DNA from: Flavobacteriaceae bacterium
GTDB lineage: Bacteria; Bacteroidota; Bacteroidia; Flavobacteriales; Flavobacteriaceae
Direction of reading: 5' to 3'
Length of the DNA: 64,000 nt
Assembly: GCA_027490305.1 (NCBI GenBank)
Contig: JAIXYI010000088.1
Location: 62,001 to 126,000 of the forward strand
Part shown: piece by piece, positions 8,571 through 17,417 of the stretch
Position numbering within the stretch: the stretch's first letter is position 1
How the letters are laid out: each line of letters opens with the position of its first letter
Translations under genes and position numbers: made by a program
Notes under the pieces: generated by a model
What the model was told of the DNA's origin: nothing
The model's input: only the letters and a program-made list of their open reading frames with translations
Database searches by the model: none

Positions 8571-9593
8571 ATGGAGGCAACTGTTACGAATGCACAAACC
8601 AAAGTCTGGGGTGGCGGGAACGAGCCGCTCGGCGCCGGGTATGGGAAATTGATGATGTGGTTTTTCATCGTTTCCGATGCACTGACCTTCTCCGGATTCC
8701 TTGCCGCATACGGTTTTTCCAGATTTAAATTCATCGAAACCTGGCCTATCGCCGACGAAGTGTTCACTCACTTTCCGTTCATGCACGGCGTTTCGGCTCC
8801 GATGTATTACGTTGCCCTCATGACGTTTATCCTCATCTTTTCGTCTGTTACCATGGTGCTTGCCGTGGATGCCGGACACCAGATGAAGCAAAAACAAGTA
8901 ACCTTGTATCTCTTCCTCACCATCATCGGCGGTCTGATTTTCGTCGGCTCACAGGCATGGGAGTGGAAAAACTTTATATCAGGTGAGTATGGTGCTATCG
9001 AAACCAAGGGTGGTTCCATCCTGCAGTTCGTAGACAGCAAAGGAAAACGCCTGACACTGGATGAAGTGGCCGTTACACTGCCTGAAACGCGAGAGCATCT
9101 CGACCGAAGCAAAGGAACCTGGTTCATGAGTGAATCATCGCTGCCTAGCTATTCGGTAGCGGAAGTGCAAGCCGGTTTCGAAGCCCATCCGGATGTGCGT
9201 GTTCGTACGGAGATCATCTATGAGGAAACGGCCGAACAAAAGAACGATGCAACCATCGACAAAACGTTGACTGCACGCAAGAAGAAAGTAATCCTGACCC
9301 GTGAGGCATCAGTGGCCCGCATGAAAGATGCCCACATCGTGGTAGAAGGTGCTAATTTGATCCGCAACGAATACGGAAGCAAGTTATTCGCCGACTTCTT
9401 CTTCTTTATCACCGGTTTCCACGGTTTCCACGTATTCTCAGGTGTGATCATCAACATCATCATCTTCCTGAACGTATTGCTCGGTACCTACCAAAAACGC
9501 GGCAGCTACGAAATGGTGGAGAAAGTGGGTCTCTATTGGCACTTTGTGGATTTGGTGTGGGTATTCGTCTTCACCGTATTCTATCTTGTATAA
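8571..9593 (+). CDS. cytochrome c oxidase subunit III (long form with inserted soluble domain)
   Basis: A 340-residue subunit III homologue. Helices are visible at about residues 26-48, 76-98, 108-130, 272-302 and 320-340. The C-terminal block LYWHFVDLVWVFVF and FHGFHVFSGVI are family signatures. Between helices three and four, residues about 138-272 form a hydrophilic insert of roughly 135 residues that the neighbouring 191-residue paralogue lacks; it is Lys/Glu-rich. Two tandem subunit III genes of this kind are, as far as I recall, common in flavobacteria. It is followed closely by subunit IV. Confidence 0.9.
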   Translation: MEATVTNAQTKVWGGGNEPLGAGYGKLMMWFFIVSDALTFSGFLAAYGFSRFKFIETWPIADEVFTHFPFMHGVSAPMYYVALMTFILIFSSVTMVLAVDAGHQMKQKQVTLYLFLTIIGGLIFVGSQAWEWKNFISGEYGAIETKGGSILQFVDSKGKRLTLDEVAVTLPETREHLDRSKGTWFMSESSLPSYSVAEVQAGFEAHPDVRVRTEIIYEETAEQKNDATIDKTLTARKKKVILTREASVARMKDAHIVVEGANLIRNEYGSKLFADFFFFITGFHGFHVFSGVIINIIIFLNVLLGTYQKRGSYEMVEKVGLYWHFVDLVWVFVFTVFYLV

Positions 9594-9612
9594 TCAGTAA
9601 GTACTACGAATT

Positions 9613-9975
9613 ATGGCACATGCGCATGACGGCGGTCACGTATCGAACGTAAAACGGATTTGGACGGTTTTCATCATCCTCTCGATTGTAACAACAGTAG
9701 AGGTGTTCTTGGGTATCGATAAACCCCATGTCCTTTACTTTAAACATTTCCTCGGAATGAACCTGTTGAACTGGGTGTTTTATATTCTTACCCTGTTCAA
9801 AGCCTATTATATTGTATGGGCATTCATGCACATGGAAGGAGAGCGTTCCAGTCTCCGTTGGTCTGTTGTGGCCACGGTGATGTTCCTGGTAGCGTACCTG
9901 CTTTTCATCCTTTTGGTGGAAGGACATTACATCTTCGGGGTCTTCCGCGACTCCACCATCAAATGGAACTTTTAA
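9613..9975 (+). CDS. cytochrome c oxidase subunit IV family protein
   Basis: A 120-residue protein with a His-rich N-terminus (AHAHDGGH) and three predicted transmembrane helices, consistent with the prokaryotic cytochrome c oxidase subunit IV (caa3-type, CtaF-like) family. The motif KAYYIVWAFMHMEGER is characteristic. It is the last gene before a strong intrinsic terminator, so it closes the ctaB-cox unit. Confidence 0.88.
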   Translation: MAHAHDGGHVSNVKRIWTVFIILSIVTTVEVFLGIDKPHVLYFKHFLGMNLLNWVFYILTLFKAYYIVWAFMHMEGERSSLRWSVVATVMFLVAYLLFILLVEGHYIFGVFRDSTIKWNF

Positions 9976-9993
9976 AAGGATATTAATTCACTG

Positions 9994-10023
9994 AAAAAGG
10001 CTCGTGTTTGCGGGCCTTTTTTT
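9994..10023 (+). terminator. intrinsic terminator after the cox subunit IV gene
   Basis: AAAAAGGCTCG pairs with CGGGCCTTTTT (one G-U) across the loop TGTTTG and runs into a T tract. It separates the oxidase genes from the SCO-like/SCO unit. Confidence 0.85.
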
Positions 10024-10030
10024 ATTTTTG
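10023..10030 (+). promoter_or_regulatory. candidate -7 promoter element of the SCO unit
   Basis: TATTTTTG matches TAnnTTTG and directly follows the terminator T tract; the next gene's ATG is at 10055. It argues against the upstream GTG (10004), which lies inside the terminator stem. Confidence 0.5.
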
Positions 10031-10054
10031 TACCACACTTATCGCCCCCCGGAA

Positions 10055-10708
10055 ATGAAGAAGAAACTCGTACTGTTTGTGTTGTTCATTGTTCCGATTG
10101 TCGTATATCTTTTCTTCGCGACCGGCGTCCATAATTTTACCACACTTCCCATCCTGACACGCTCGGTTCCAGAGATGGGTAATTGGAAAACCCTCTCGGG
10201 AAAACCTATTAAACTACAGGATAAGATTACCGTATTGGCCTTCGGCGGTGACAGTCTTCGCTCACGCCAGGGAGATTACTTTAACCTGAATCAGAAGATA
10301 TACGAACGGTATCACGAATTCCGCAGCCTGCAATTCGTAGTGCTGTGTCCGTTTGGTATGGAGCCCGAAGCCAAACGTCTCCTCGCGTCGATGGATGCTA
10401 CCTCGGATGTGAAAGACTGGCATTTTGTTTTTGCGCCTAAGGAAGAGATTGCCGCATTTTACAAAGGACTTCGTCTCCGCGGTCAATTGGATGCCGATTT
10501 AGGATCTGATAACGTCGTACTGATTGACAAGAAACGCAACCTCCGCGGCCGTCCGGTGGAGAAAGAATACAAAGAAAGCTACAGCATGATGCACGCGTCC
10601 GAACTCAGTAACGAAATGCTGGATGATTTCAAGATCTTGCTATACGAATACAAGAAGGCGTATAAGTCCAATAACGTGGTGAAAAAACAGCCCCGACATG
10701 AAAAATAA
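10055..10708 (+). CDS. membrane-anchored thioredoxin-fold-like protein without the CxxxC motif
   Basis: A 217-residue protein with one N-terminal membrane anchor (residues about 3-23) and a soluble domain whose order of elements resembles a SCO/thioredoxin fold: MGNWKTLSGKPIKL, ITVLAFGGDS, SLQFVVLCPFG, VVLIDKKRNLRG. The position where SCO proteins carry CxxxC reads FGGDSLRS, with no cysteine. It overlaps the true SCO gene by 11 bases and ends in a basic tail. Likely an accessory factor in oxidase maturation, by context only. The name is an inference; I would otherwise call it a conserved hypothetical protein. Confidence 0.6.
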   Translation: MKKKLVLFVLFIVPIVVYLFFATGVHNFTTLPILTRSVPEMGNWKTLSGKPIKLQDKITVLAFGGDSLRSRQGDYFNLNQKIYERYHEFRSLQFVVLCPFGMEPEAKRLLASMDATSDVKDWHFVFAPKEEIAAFYKGLRLRGQLDADLGSDNVVLIDKKRNLRGRPVEKEYKESYSMMHASELSNEMLDDFKILLYEYKKAYKSNNVVKKQPRHEK

Positions 10709-11387
10709 GTCCTACATCGGCATCGCCTTTATCATTCTGGTGTTTGGGATACTGGTCGTTCCCACGATCATAAACCGCATAAAAAACGACGATGTGGTAA
10801 AGGGCGACCGCCTTAATTCTGTAAACGGCACCAAAGAAGAAGATACAGGATCGTTGTATACCGTCAACAAAGCGCCATTCTTCGAACTGACTGATCAGGA
10901 CGGACGTTCCATCAACAACGAATCCTATAAAGGAAAGGTATACGTACTTGAGTTCTTTTTTACGACCTGTCCCACCATTTGCCCGAAGATGAACGCCAAC
11001 ATGAAGAAAGTGGCCGACGCTTTCGGTGCCCGCAAGGATTTTGGCATCGTGTCCATCACCATCAATCCGGAAAATGATACGCCTGCCGTCCTGAAAGCAC
11101 ATAAGAAGGCATTGGGTATTTCGATGGAGAACTGGCACTTCCTCACCGGCGATCGCGACAAGATCTTCGCGATTTCCAACAAAGGATTCAATCTTTTTGC
11201 CGGCGAAAGCACGAACGGCGCTAATGGTGGCTTCGAACATTCCGGCCTTTTCGCTTTGATTGATAAAAAAGGAAACATCCGTTGCCGCCGCGATCAATAC
11301 AACAACCCGATCGTGTATTACGACGGCTTATCGCCCGCCGGCGTCAACGACCTTCAACACGACATTCGCCTACTTTTACAAGAATAG
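10698..11387 (+). CDS. SCO family copper chaperone
   Basis: A 229-residue membrane-anchored protein of the SCO1/SenC family, which delivers copper to the CuA centre of cytochrome oxidase subunit II at the periplasmic face. The CxxxC copper site is C91/C95 (TTCPTICPKM) and the third ligand H181 is in FEHSGLFALID. The anchor is at residues about 5-25. It lies between the cysteine-less SCO-like gene (11-base overlap) and a DUF420 gene (3-base gap). Confidence 0.93.
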   Translation: MKNKSYIGIAFIILVFGILVVPTIINRIKNDDVVKGDRLNSVNGTKEEDTGSLYTVNKAPFFELTDQDGRSINNESYKGKVYVLEFFFTTCPTICPKMNANMKKVADAFGARKDFGIVSITINPENDTPAVLKAHKKALGISMENWHFLTGDRDKIFAISNKGFNLFAGESTNGANGGFEHSGLFALIDKKGNIRCRRDQYNNPIVYYDGLSPAGVNDLQHDIRLLLQE

Positions 11388-11390
11388 AAA

Positions 11391-11975
11391 ATGGAACAAG
11401 CCCCTACCCTCGAAAAAAAATACCGTCTCTGGATCATCATCGTTTCCATCCTGATTCCAGTCGTGGTGGCCATACTCTTCACGGTCAAATTACGTGACCT
11501 TGGATTTGATGTCAAGCCCCTCACGTTCCTGCCGCCAATCTATGCCACGATTAACGGAATTACCGCCGCGTTGTTGGTAATAGCCGTAAACGCGATCCGA
11601 AAAGGCAATCGTGTCCTTCACGAAAAACTTATGAAACTGGCGATTGCCTGCTCGCTGGCGTTTTTGGTGATGTATGTAGCCTATCACATGACGACGGTCA
11701 ACACCCGCTATGGCGACCTTGATCATGACGGTCAACTATCCGCTATGGAAAGCGCTAAAGTCGGCAGTATGCTTCACGTCTATCGCTTTATCCTGGCCAC
11801 GCACATTTTGCTGTCGATTACCATCATTCCATTGGTGTTGATTTCCTACGTCCGTGCTATTGGCCAGCAATTTGACCGCCATCGGAAAATCGCGAAAATC
11901 ACGTTTCCGCTGTGGCTGTATGTGGCCGTTACCGGAGTGGTGGTCTACCTGATGATTTCGCCGTATTATGCGTAA
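11391..11975 (+). CDS. DUF420 family membrane protein
   Basis: A 194-residue protein with about five transmembrane segments that matches the DUF420 (YozB-like) family. It has conserved histidines in the helices (AYHMTT, LHVYRFILATHILLS) and the loop ending in HRKIAKITFPLWLYVAVTGVVVY. DUF420 genes habitually accompany oxidase assembly genes, and here it directly follows SCO, so a role in oxidase biogenesis is likely but unproven. It overlaps the next small gene by 8 bases. Confidence 0.85.
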   Translation: MEQAPTLEKKYRLWIIIVSILIPVVVAILFTVKLRDLGFDVKPLTFLPPIYATINGITAALLVIAVNAIRKGNRVLHEKLMKLAIACSLAFLVMYVAYHMTTVNTRYGDLDHDGQLSAMESAKVGSMLHVYRFILATHILLSITIIPLVLISYVRAIGQQFDRHRKIAKITFPLWLYVAVTGVVVYLMISPYYA

Positions 11976-12201
11976 AACCGTCCTGTTTGTGGGGATGGCC
12001 CTATTGATGGGGCCCGCTATGTTCGGCCAATGCGCCATGTGCCGTGCTGTGCTCGAAACGGAAGACAATGGAAAACAGGCCGAGGCTGTGAACGATGGGA
12101 TCGTCTACCTCATGGTGTGGCCGTATCTCTTAGTGGCTGTTATTGGGTATGCTATTTATCGCACGCGGGTAAAATCCCGACGTCGGGATGCGTCACTTTA
12201 G
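11968..12201 (+). CDS. small CxxC membrane protein
   Basis: A 77-residue protein with a signal-like N-terminal segment ending near FGQ, then a C22-x2-C25 pair (QCAMCRAVLE), a short linker and one further membrane helix (YLMVWPYLLVAVIGYAIY) followed by a basic tail. I know similar short proteins next to SCO/DUF420 genes in flavobacteria but no established function. The Cys pair could bind metal or be redox-active. Its stop codon overlaps the 3' end of the convergent DUF4403 gene by 9 bases. Confidence 0.75.
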   Translation: MRKTVLFVGMALLMGPAMFGQCAMCRAVLETEDNGKQAEAVNDGIVYLMVWPYLLVAVIGYAIYRTRVKSRRRDASL

Positions 12202-13584
12202 TCCGTCTACTTTAACGCTTATCTGACCGTCTACCGAAAGGAAGGCAATAAGGGCTTTGTTCGTCAACTGCACTTCCCGAAACTGGATCTCTCCTGCCGT
12301 CCCGTTTACAAAAACCCCCGGCATAGGCGAGTAGTTTTTCATGTATTTCAGGATTTGCTGCCGACCCTCTTCCAGATTCGGCTGGATGGAATACCGGCAG
12401 GCCGCTTCCATCTTTTTCAGGATGATGCCCGATGCCAGCCAGTTCGCGGCCCGCAGCAACGTGCTTTTGGTGTCGAGGGCGTAGTCCAGTTGGTCAAAGT
12501 AGATTTCCTTCGTAGTGGGATTGTATTGCGGGAATCCGGTGAGGTAGATGGTCCCTTCCACACTTCCGGTTAGATCAAGCGCGATCACAATCTTTCCTTC
12601 CCGATGCCACAAATCGACTTTCTGTACCGTCACTTTCCGGCTTCCCTGCGCGAATTCCTGTCCCTGGAAATTGCGCGTCATCACCGCCGCCGCATCTTTA
12701 TACGTTGATACGGCTACGATGTTGGCTTTGATGTCGGCCGGTATTTTCGAAACCGGCTTCAGTACGATCTTCGAACGGTCGAATTTGGAAGGGGGACGCT
12801 GACCGATCAGGGTTTCGATATAGCACTTCATTCCCATATCCATGGTGATGTCGTTTTTGTTGAGTTTCGCTTCGGTGGTATACAGTTCCAACGGCACGAT
12901 GCGCAGCCAGCTTTGGTAATCCGGACTCATTTCATTGGGCGTACACACATTCTCCAGGGCGTCGAGGACGTTCGGTTTGAAATCCATCGATTTTTCGATC
13001 GACTCATCAATGGTCTTTTCGATTTTGGAGCGAAATAGACGAATGGCCGGATTGATGATATAGGTAATAGGAACGCTTTTCCCGGCAATCACTACTGACG
13101 GACTTTCTTTCCAGTCGAGCGATTTGAACGCGGTTTTGGTCGTCAGTTTCCAGTTGGTAAGATGCGCCTCACTCTGGAGCGTCAACACCCCATTGAGCAG
13201 GATTTCGCGCGTATCCCGCAAATCAACACCCAGTTTGTTGATTCCATATCGGTATTGTACAGTCGCTTTAAGCGGAAGCACGGTCTGTATGCGGCCATCC
13301 GGATTCGAAATCTCGATAGGCGCCGTTTTCCAGACGCGTATTGTCAGGTCGTCATCCTCGATGTTGTTGTCTTCGTAGATAAGTCCGGTCAGGAATTTAT
13401 TCGTCTGGTTCTCGATATCCTGCAACCGTATCGTTACCGGCATGTTGATAAAAGAGGGCTGGTTGTCGTAAATCAGCGGCGATGCATCATCGGGTTCCGG
13501 TCGCAAAGCCGCGATTTTCTTGGAAGTAGCACAGCCCGTGAGCAGGAATAACGCAATGACGACGGGGTAAAAACGACGGCTCAT
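12193..13584 (-). CDS. DUF4403 family lipoprotein
   Basis: A 463-residue predicted lipoprotein with lipobox LLTGC (Cys18). The body matches the DUF4403 family, an uncharacterised Bacteroidetes/proteobacterial group of envelope proteins with repeated beta-strand-rich segments. ATG at 13584 is chosen over a codon at 13608 because a -7 promoter element (13596-13603) lies between them and because the lipoprotein signal begins here. It is divergent from tolC and convergent with the cox accessory genes. Function unknown. Confidence 0.85.
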   Translation of the reverse strand: MSRRFYPVVIALFLLTGCATSKKIAALRPEPDDASPLIYDNQPSFINMPVTIRLQDIENQTNKFLTGLIYEDNNIEDDDLTIRVWKTAPIEISNPDGRIQTVLPLKATVQYRYGINKLGVDLRDTREILLNGVLTLQSEAHLTNWKLTTKTAFKSLDWKESPSVVIAGKSVPITYIINPAIRLFRSKIEKTIDESIEKSMDFKPNVLDALENVCTPNEMSPDYQSWLRIVPLELYTTEAKLNKNDITMDMGMKCYIETLIGQRPPSKFDRSKIVLKPVSKIPADIKANIVAVSTYKDAAAVMTRNFQGQEFAQGSRKVTVQKVDLWHREGKIVIALDLTGSVEGTIYLTGFPQYNPTTKEIYFDQLDYALDTKSTLLRAANWLASGIILKKMEAACRYSIQPNLEEGRQQILKYMKNYSPMPGVFVNGTAGEIQFREVQLTNKALIAFLSVDGQISVKVDGLK

Positions 13585-13595
13585 GTTTTTTGTGT

Positions 13596-13603
13596 CAAAT
13601 GTA
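13596..13603 (-). promoter_or_regulatory. candidate -7 promoter element of the DUF4403 gene
   Basis: Read on the minus strand this is TACATTTG, 11 bases from the chosen ATG at 13584. It decides the start, since the alternative codon at 13608 lies upstream of it. Confidence 0.5.
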
Positions 13604-13694
13604 GCCAAAAAACAAATTCACGCCTTGGGTGTAACGCGGCGTACCTCCGGCTTACTAATTGGCCGAACCATTGGAGCATGAACGCGAAAAACCG

Positions 13695-13702
13695 TACTTT
13701 TG
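13695..13702 (+). promoter_or_regulatory. candidate promoter of the tolC operon
   Basis: TACTTTTG lies 19 bases before the tolC ATG. A TTG at 13671-13673, about 21 bases upstream, fits the Bacteroidetes -33 box. Confidence 0.55.
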
Positions 13703-13721
13703 TGGCTCCTGACGATTTCCT

Positions 13722-15056
13722 ATGAAAGTAAAAGCCTTGTCGCTGCTGCTGAGTATCGTCGCCCTGCAGGGCGTCTTCGCCCAGCAAAAAAAGTGGACGC
13801 TCCGCGAATGTGTGGAGTACGCCCGCGAGCACAACATTTCGATTCTCCAAAGTACGCTTGATGCCCAGGATGCGGCCATCGACCGAAAGGACGCGATCGG
13901 CAACTTCCTGCCGGATGCAAACCTGTCGGCCAGCCATACGTGGAGTATCGGTCTGAACCAGAACATCACCACAGGTTTGCTGCAAAACCAGACTACACAG
14001 TATACATCCGCGGGCATCAGTTCGAATGTGGACATCTACAAAGGACTCCAGAACCTGAACCGCCTGTATCGTGCCCGCCTGAACGGTGTGGCCGCACAAT
14101 ATAAGCTGTCGAAAATGCAGGACGATGTGTCGCTGAATGTTGCGAATGCCTACCTCCAAATCGTATTCAATCGGGAAACCCTTAAAGTGCGTAACGCACA
14201 GTTGCAAAACGATGAGAAACAGGCGACGCGCACGGAGGAGTTGGTGAAAGCGGGCTCCATCCCACGGGGCGACCTGTTGGATATGCAGGCGACCGTGGCA
14301 ACCGACAGACAACAGGTGTTAATTGCAGAGAACACATTGCTTTTGTCTCGCCTTAGCCTGGCGCAGTTGCTACAGCTCGACGACTTTCAATCGTTTGACA
14401 TTGAAGACCGCGATTACGCCGTTGTCGAAAGTCCGGCAATGTTGCAGACACCCCAATCGATCTTTGAGAAAGCACGCCAGGAGCGCGTTGAAATAAAGAT
14501 TGCGCGTGCCAACCTCGAAATCGCCGAGCGAGATATGAAGATCGCAAAAGGCGGATTACAACCGCAGTTGTCGGGTTTTTACAGTTTCGATACCCGTGCG
14601 GTATGGCTACAGGATTTTCCGAATCCGGCGTTATTTACCCAGTTCAGTGACAACAAAGGACACAACTTCGGCCTCCGCCTGATTGTGCCGGTGCTCAACG
14701 GTTTCTCAGCCAAGAACAACGTCGAGCGCAGTAAGATCAACCGCGAGCGTTTCAAAGTGGCGTATGAACAGGCCGAACTCGATTTGGAGCGCAACGTGTA
14801 TACGGCTTTTACCGATGCAAAAGGCGCCCTCAATTCCTACGAAGCAGCGGTAGCGGCACTCGAAGCCCGTACCGAAGCCTATAATTATGCCAAAGAGAAA
14901 TTCAACGTCGGCCTGATGAACGCATTCGAGCTCAATCAGGCCCAAACGCTGTATACCAATGCGCAGTCAGAGGTATTGCGCACCAAGTTCGATTATATTT
15001 TCCGCGTGAAGGTCGTCGAGTTCTACTTCGGCATTCCCATCATGAACCAAAACTAA
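13722..15056 (+). CDS. TolC family outer-membrane efflux protein
   Basis: A 444-residue protein with a signal peptide (MKVKALSLLLSIVALQGVFAQ) and the two-repeat, helix-rich pattern of TolC-type channels: W-TLRECVEYAREHN near the start, long amphipathic helices, and the second repeat ending NVGLMNAFELNQAQTLYTNAQ. It forms the outer-membrane exit duct of a tripartite exporter. The membrane fusion protein follows after 4 bases. No inner-membrane pump gene (ABC or RND) is in the window, so the substrate is unknown. Confidence 0.93.
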   Translation: MKVKALSLLLSIVALQGVFAQQKKWTLRECVEYAREHNISILQSTLDAQDAAIDRKDAIGNFLPDANLSASHTWSIGLNQNITTGLLQNQTTQYTSAGISSNVDIYKGLQNLNRLYRARLNGVAAQYKLSKMQDDVSLNVANAYLQIVFNRETLKVRNAQLQNDEKQATRTEELVKAGSIPRGDLLDMQATVATDRQQVLIAENTLLLSRLSLAQLLQLDDFQSFDIEDRDYAVVESPAMLQTPQSIFEKARQERVEIKIARANLEIAERDMKIAKGGLQPQLSGFYSFDTRAVWLQDFPNPALFTQFSDNKGHNFGLRLIVPVLNGFSAKNNVERSKINRERFKVAYEQAELDLERNVYTAFTDAKGALNSYEAAVAALEARTEAYNYAKEKFNVGLMNAFELNQAQTLYTNAQSEVLRTKFDYIFRVKVVEFYFGIPIMNQN

Positions 15057-15060
15057 TATC

Positions 15061-16389
15061 ATGTCTAAGAAAACGCTTTACATCCTCCTCGGTTCGGTTG
15101 TCGCTCTTGTTGCACTTTTAGTTATCCTGTCGAAATCGGGTGTCATCGGTAATCATGATACCGGCAAAGAAGTCGAGACGGCGCTAGCCAATGAGATGAC
15201 CATCATTGAAACGGTTTCGGCCACGGGAAAAATCCAGCCGGAAATCGAGGTAAAAATATCATCCGAAGTATCGGGTGAAATTATCGCCCTTCCTATCAAA
15301 GAAGGACAACTCGTGAAAAAAGGCGATTTGTTGGTGAAGATCAACCCGGATTTGTATACGTCCGGACTCAACCGCACCATCGCCGGACTTTCCCAAACCA
15401 AAGCAGGGATGAACCAGGCAGATGCGCAGTATCGGGAAGCAAAAGCGAATTACGATCGTAGTAAAGTCCTTTTCGATAAAGGTATTATTTCAAAAGCCGA
15501 ATGGGACCGCATAGTATCGGCCTACGAAGTGGCACAGGCCAACAAACAGTCGGCCTATTTTAACGTGCAAAGTGCATCCGCAACCGTAAATGAAGCCCGT
15601 GATAACCTCGGACGGACGACGATTTATGCCCCAGCCGACGGAACCATTTCGTCACTGGGCGTCGAGTTGGGCGAGCGTGTCCTGGGTACACAGCAGATGA
15701 CCGGTACCGAACTGCTGCGCGTCGCCAACCTCAATAACATGGAGGTAGAAGTCGACGTCAATGAAAATGATATCGTAAAAGTAGCCGTGGGCGATTCTGC
15801 GAATGTAGAAGTGGATGCTTTCCCGAAAAAAGAATTTAAAGGACTCGTGACGAGTATCTCCAATTCCGCCAACGCCAACCTTACGGCCGACCAGGTAACG
15901 AATTTCAAAGTGAAAATACGCATCCTGAAAGAGTCGTATCAGGATTTGTTGGAAGGAAAACCGTCTACCTACTCGCCGTTCCGCCCCGGAATGACCGCTA
16001 CGGTTGATATCATCACGAAGCGTAAAGTAGGGATCATCGGCGTTCCCATCAGCGCCGTTGTGATGAAGTCGGATACCACATCAGGCAGTCGCGAACGTCG
16101 TGCTGCTCCCGCAGCGGGTGAGTCTGGCGAAGGAGCTGCTGCACCGAAGGTCGACAAGAAGAAGGAATGTGTATTTGTAAAAGCCGGGAAAAAAGCCCAA
16201 CTTAGGGTTATCCGCACCGGCATACAAGATGATACGAACATTGAAGTCGTGTCCGGACTCAAGAAGGGTGACACCGTTATTACCGGCCCGTATACCACCG
16301 TCAGCAAAGAACTCAATCCAGGTGATGTGGTACGCATAAAAGGCGACTCAAAAGACAAAGACAAGAAAGATACGGCTAAGAAAGACTGA
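15061..16389 (+). CDS. periplasmic membrane fusion protein (HlyD/MacA type)
   Basis: A 442-residue adaptor of a tripartite efflux system. It has an N-terminal membrane anchor (about residues 5-25), a barrel-sandwich (biotinyl-lipoyl-like) half motif (ISSEVSGEIIALPIKEGQLVKKGDLL), a helical hairpin at about residues 105-180, the second half motif (TIYAPADGTISSLGVELGERV) and a beta-barrel domain. The C-terminus is very Lys/Asp-rich (KGDSKDKDKKDTAKKD). MacA-like members work with MacB ABC transporters; no such gene is adjacent. Its last base is shared with the tsaB start (ATGA type overlap). Confidence 0.92.
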   Translation: MSKKTLYILLGSVVALVALLVILSKSGVIGNHDTGKEVETALANEMTIIETVSATGKIQPEIEVKISSEVSGEIIALPIKEGQLVKKGDLLVKINPDLYTSGLNRTIAGLSQTKAGMNQADAQYREAKANYDRSKVLFDKGIISKAEWDRIVSAYEVAQANKQSAYFNVQSASATVNEARDNLGRTTIYAPADGTISSLGVELGERVLGTQQMTGTELLRVANLNNMEVEVDVNENDIVKVAVGDSANVEVDAFPKKEFKGLVTSISNSANANLTADQVTNFKVKIRILKESYQDLLEGKPSTYSPFRPGMTATVDIITKRKVGIIGVPISAVVMKSDTTSGSRERRAAPAAGESGEGAAAPKVDKKKECVFVKAGKKAQLRVIRTGIQDDTNIEVVSGLKKGDTVITGPYTTVSKELNPGDVVRIKGDSKDKDKKDTAKKD

Positions 16390-17054
16390 TGGCCTTAATC
16401 CTCAATCTGGAAACCGCCACGAAGAACTGCTCGGTAGCGTTGGCGCGCGACGGAGCGCTGGTAGCCGTTCGGGAAGTCGCCGACGCCGGATACGCCCATG
16501 CCGAACGCCTTCATGTGTTTATCGAAGAATGTCTTTCTGAAGCGGAGGCCGCTTTTTCAGACCTTGATGCAATTGCGGTAAGTGAAGGACCGGGCTCTTA
16601 CACCGGACTACGAATCGGCGTATCGGCCGCCAAAGGACTTTGTTATGCGCTGGGAAAACCGTTGATTGCGGTTCCGACGTTGGAAGTTCTCGCGAGAGCG
16701 GCTAATACCAATACAGGAACGATTGTAGCCATGCTCGATGCCAGGCGTATGGAGGCCTACACCGCCGTCTTTTCAGCAGACGGCACACAACTTCGTAAGA
16801 CGCAGCCCGAGATACTTACGCCTACCTCATTTTCTGGCTTACCCGTACCGGTTTGGTTGGTGGGTGACGCACAGGCAAAGTTTCGGGAGTTGGCACCGGA
16901 AGCAGATTTCCACTTTTGCGATACCATCCTCTATCCATCTGCCACGAATATGGTAAAAGCGTCGTTTGCACGTTATCAAAACCACGAGTGGGCGGATGTT
17001 GCGTATTTTGAGCCGGTTTACCTTAAAGAGTTTTTCCTGCCCGGGAAGTCCTAA
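16389..17054 (+). CDS. tsaB: TsaB, tRNA threonylcarbamoyladenosine biosynthesis protein
   Basis: A 221-residue cytoplasmic ASKHA-fold protein that partners TsaD (with TsaE) in making t6A at position 37 of ANN-decoding tRNAs. Conserved blocks are LNLETATKNCSVAL at the N-terminus and GPGSYTGLRIGVSAAKGL, then PLIAVPTLEVLA. Length is typical. It starts within the last codons of the efflux adaptor gene, so it is co-transcribed with it although functionally unrelated. Its stop abuts the stop of the convergent NTF2-like gene with no spacer. Confidence 0.95.
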   Translation: MALILNLETATKNCSVALARDGALVAVREVADAGYAHAERLHVFIEECLSEAEAAFSDLDAIAVSEGPGSYTGLRIGVSAAKGLCYALGKPLIAVPTLEVLARAANTNTGTIVAMLDARRMEAYTAVFSADGTQLRKTQPEILTPTSFSGLPVPVWLVGDAQAKFRELAPEADFHFCDTILYPSATNMVKASFARYQNHEWADVAYFEPVYLKEFFLPGKS

Positions 17055-17417
17055 TTACCCGTGGTACACCCTCGAATATACAATTTTTCCGTCTACGATG
17101 TCATACGCTTCCGCCACTAATAGCACGTCTTCACCTGGCACGATCCGCTCGTATTCCAAAAATACCCGCTCGTCATTCGCTGTGATGGAAGTGGCCTTGT
17201 AGCGTAAGTCCGGCATTCGCTCGAAAGCGTCCTTCCACCACGTCCGTAACGCCGGTTTTCCAATGATAAGACCCTGGGTTTCCGGCTGGCGGATTTTCAG
17301 TTTCGGACTGTAGTGACGCGCTTCGTCATCGTACAATGCCAGTAATTTTTCCAAGTCCTGTTCGTTGAACGCATCAAGCCAGGCTTTTCCTATCGCAGCA
17401 TTATCCCTCGACATCAT
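17055..17417 (-). CDS. nuclear transport factor 2-like (SnoaL-type) protein
   Basis: A 120-residue single-domain protein with the cone-shaped NTF2/SnoaL pattern: AWLDAFNEQDLEKLLALYDDEARHYSP, a central LRTWWKDAFERMPDLRYK and strands to the C-terminus. Family members are small isomerases, hydrolases or ligand-binding proteins; nothing here pins down a substrate. Two consecutive ATG codons (17417 and 17414) are possible starts. It overlaps the pseudouridine synthase stop by one base and is probably on the same transcript. Confidence 0.8.
   Translation of the reverse strand: MMSRDNAAIGKAWLDAFNEQDLEKLLALYDDEARHYSPKLKIRQPETQGLIIGKPALRTWWKDAFERMPDLRYKATSITANDERVFLEYERIVPGEDVLLVAEAYDIVDGKIVYSRVYHG

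Noticed and set aside
10004..10054. Upstream GTG start for the SCO-like gene
   Set aside because: It falls inside the terminator stem and before the -7 element.
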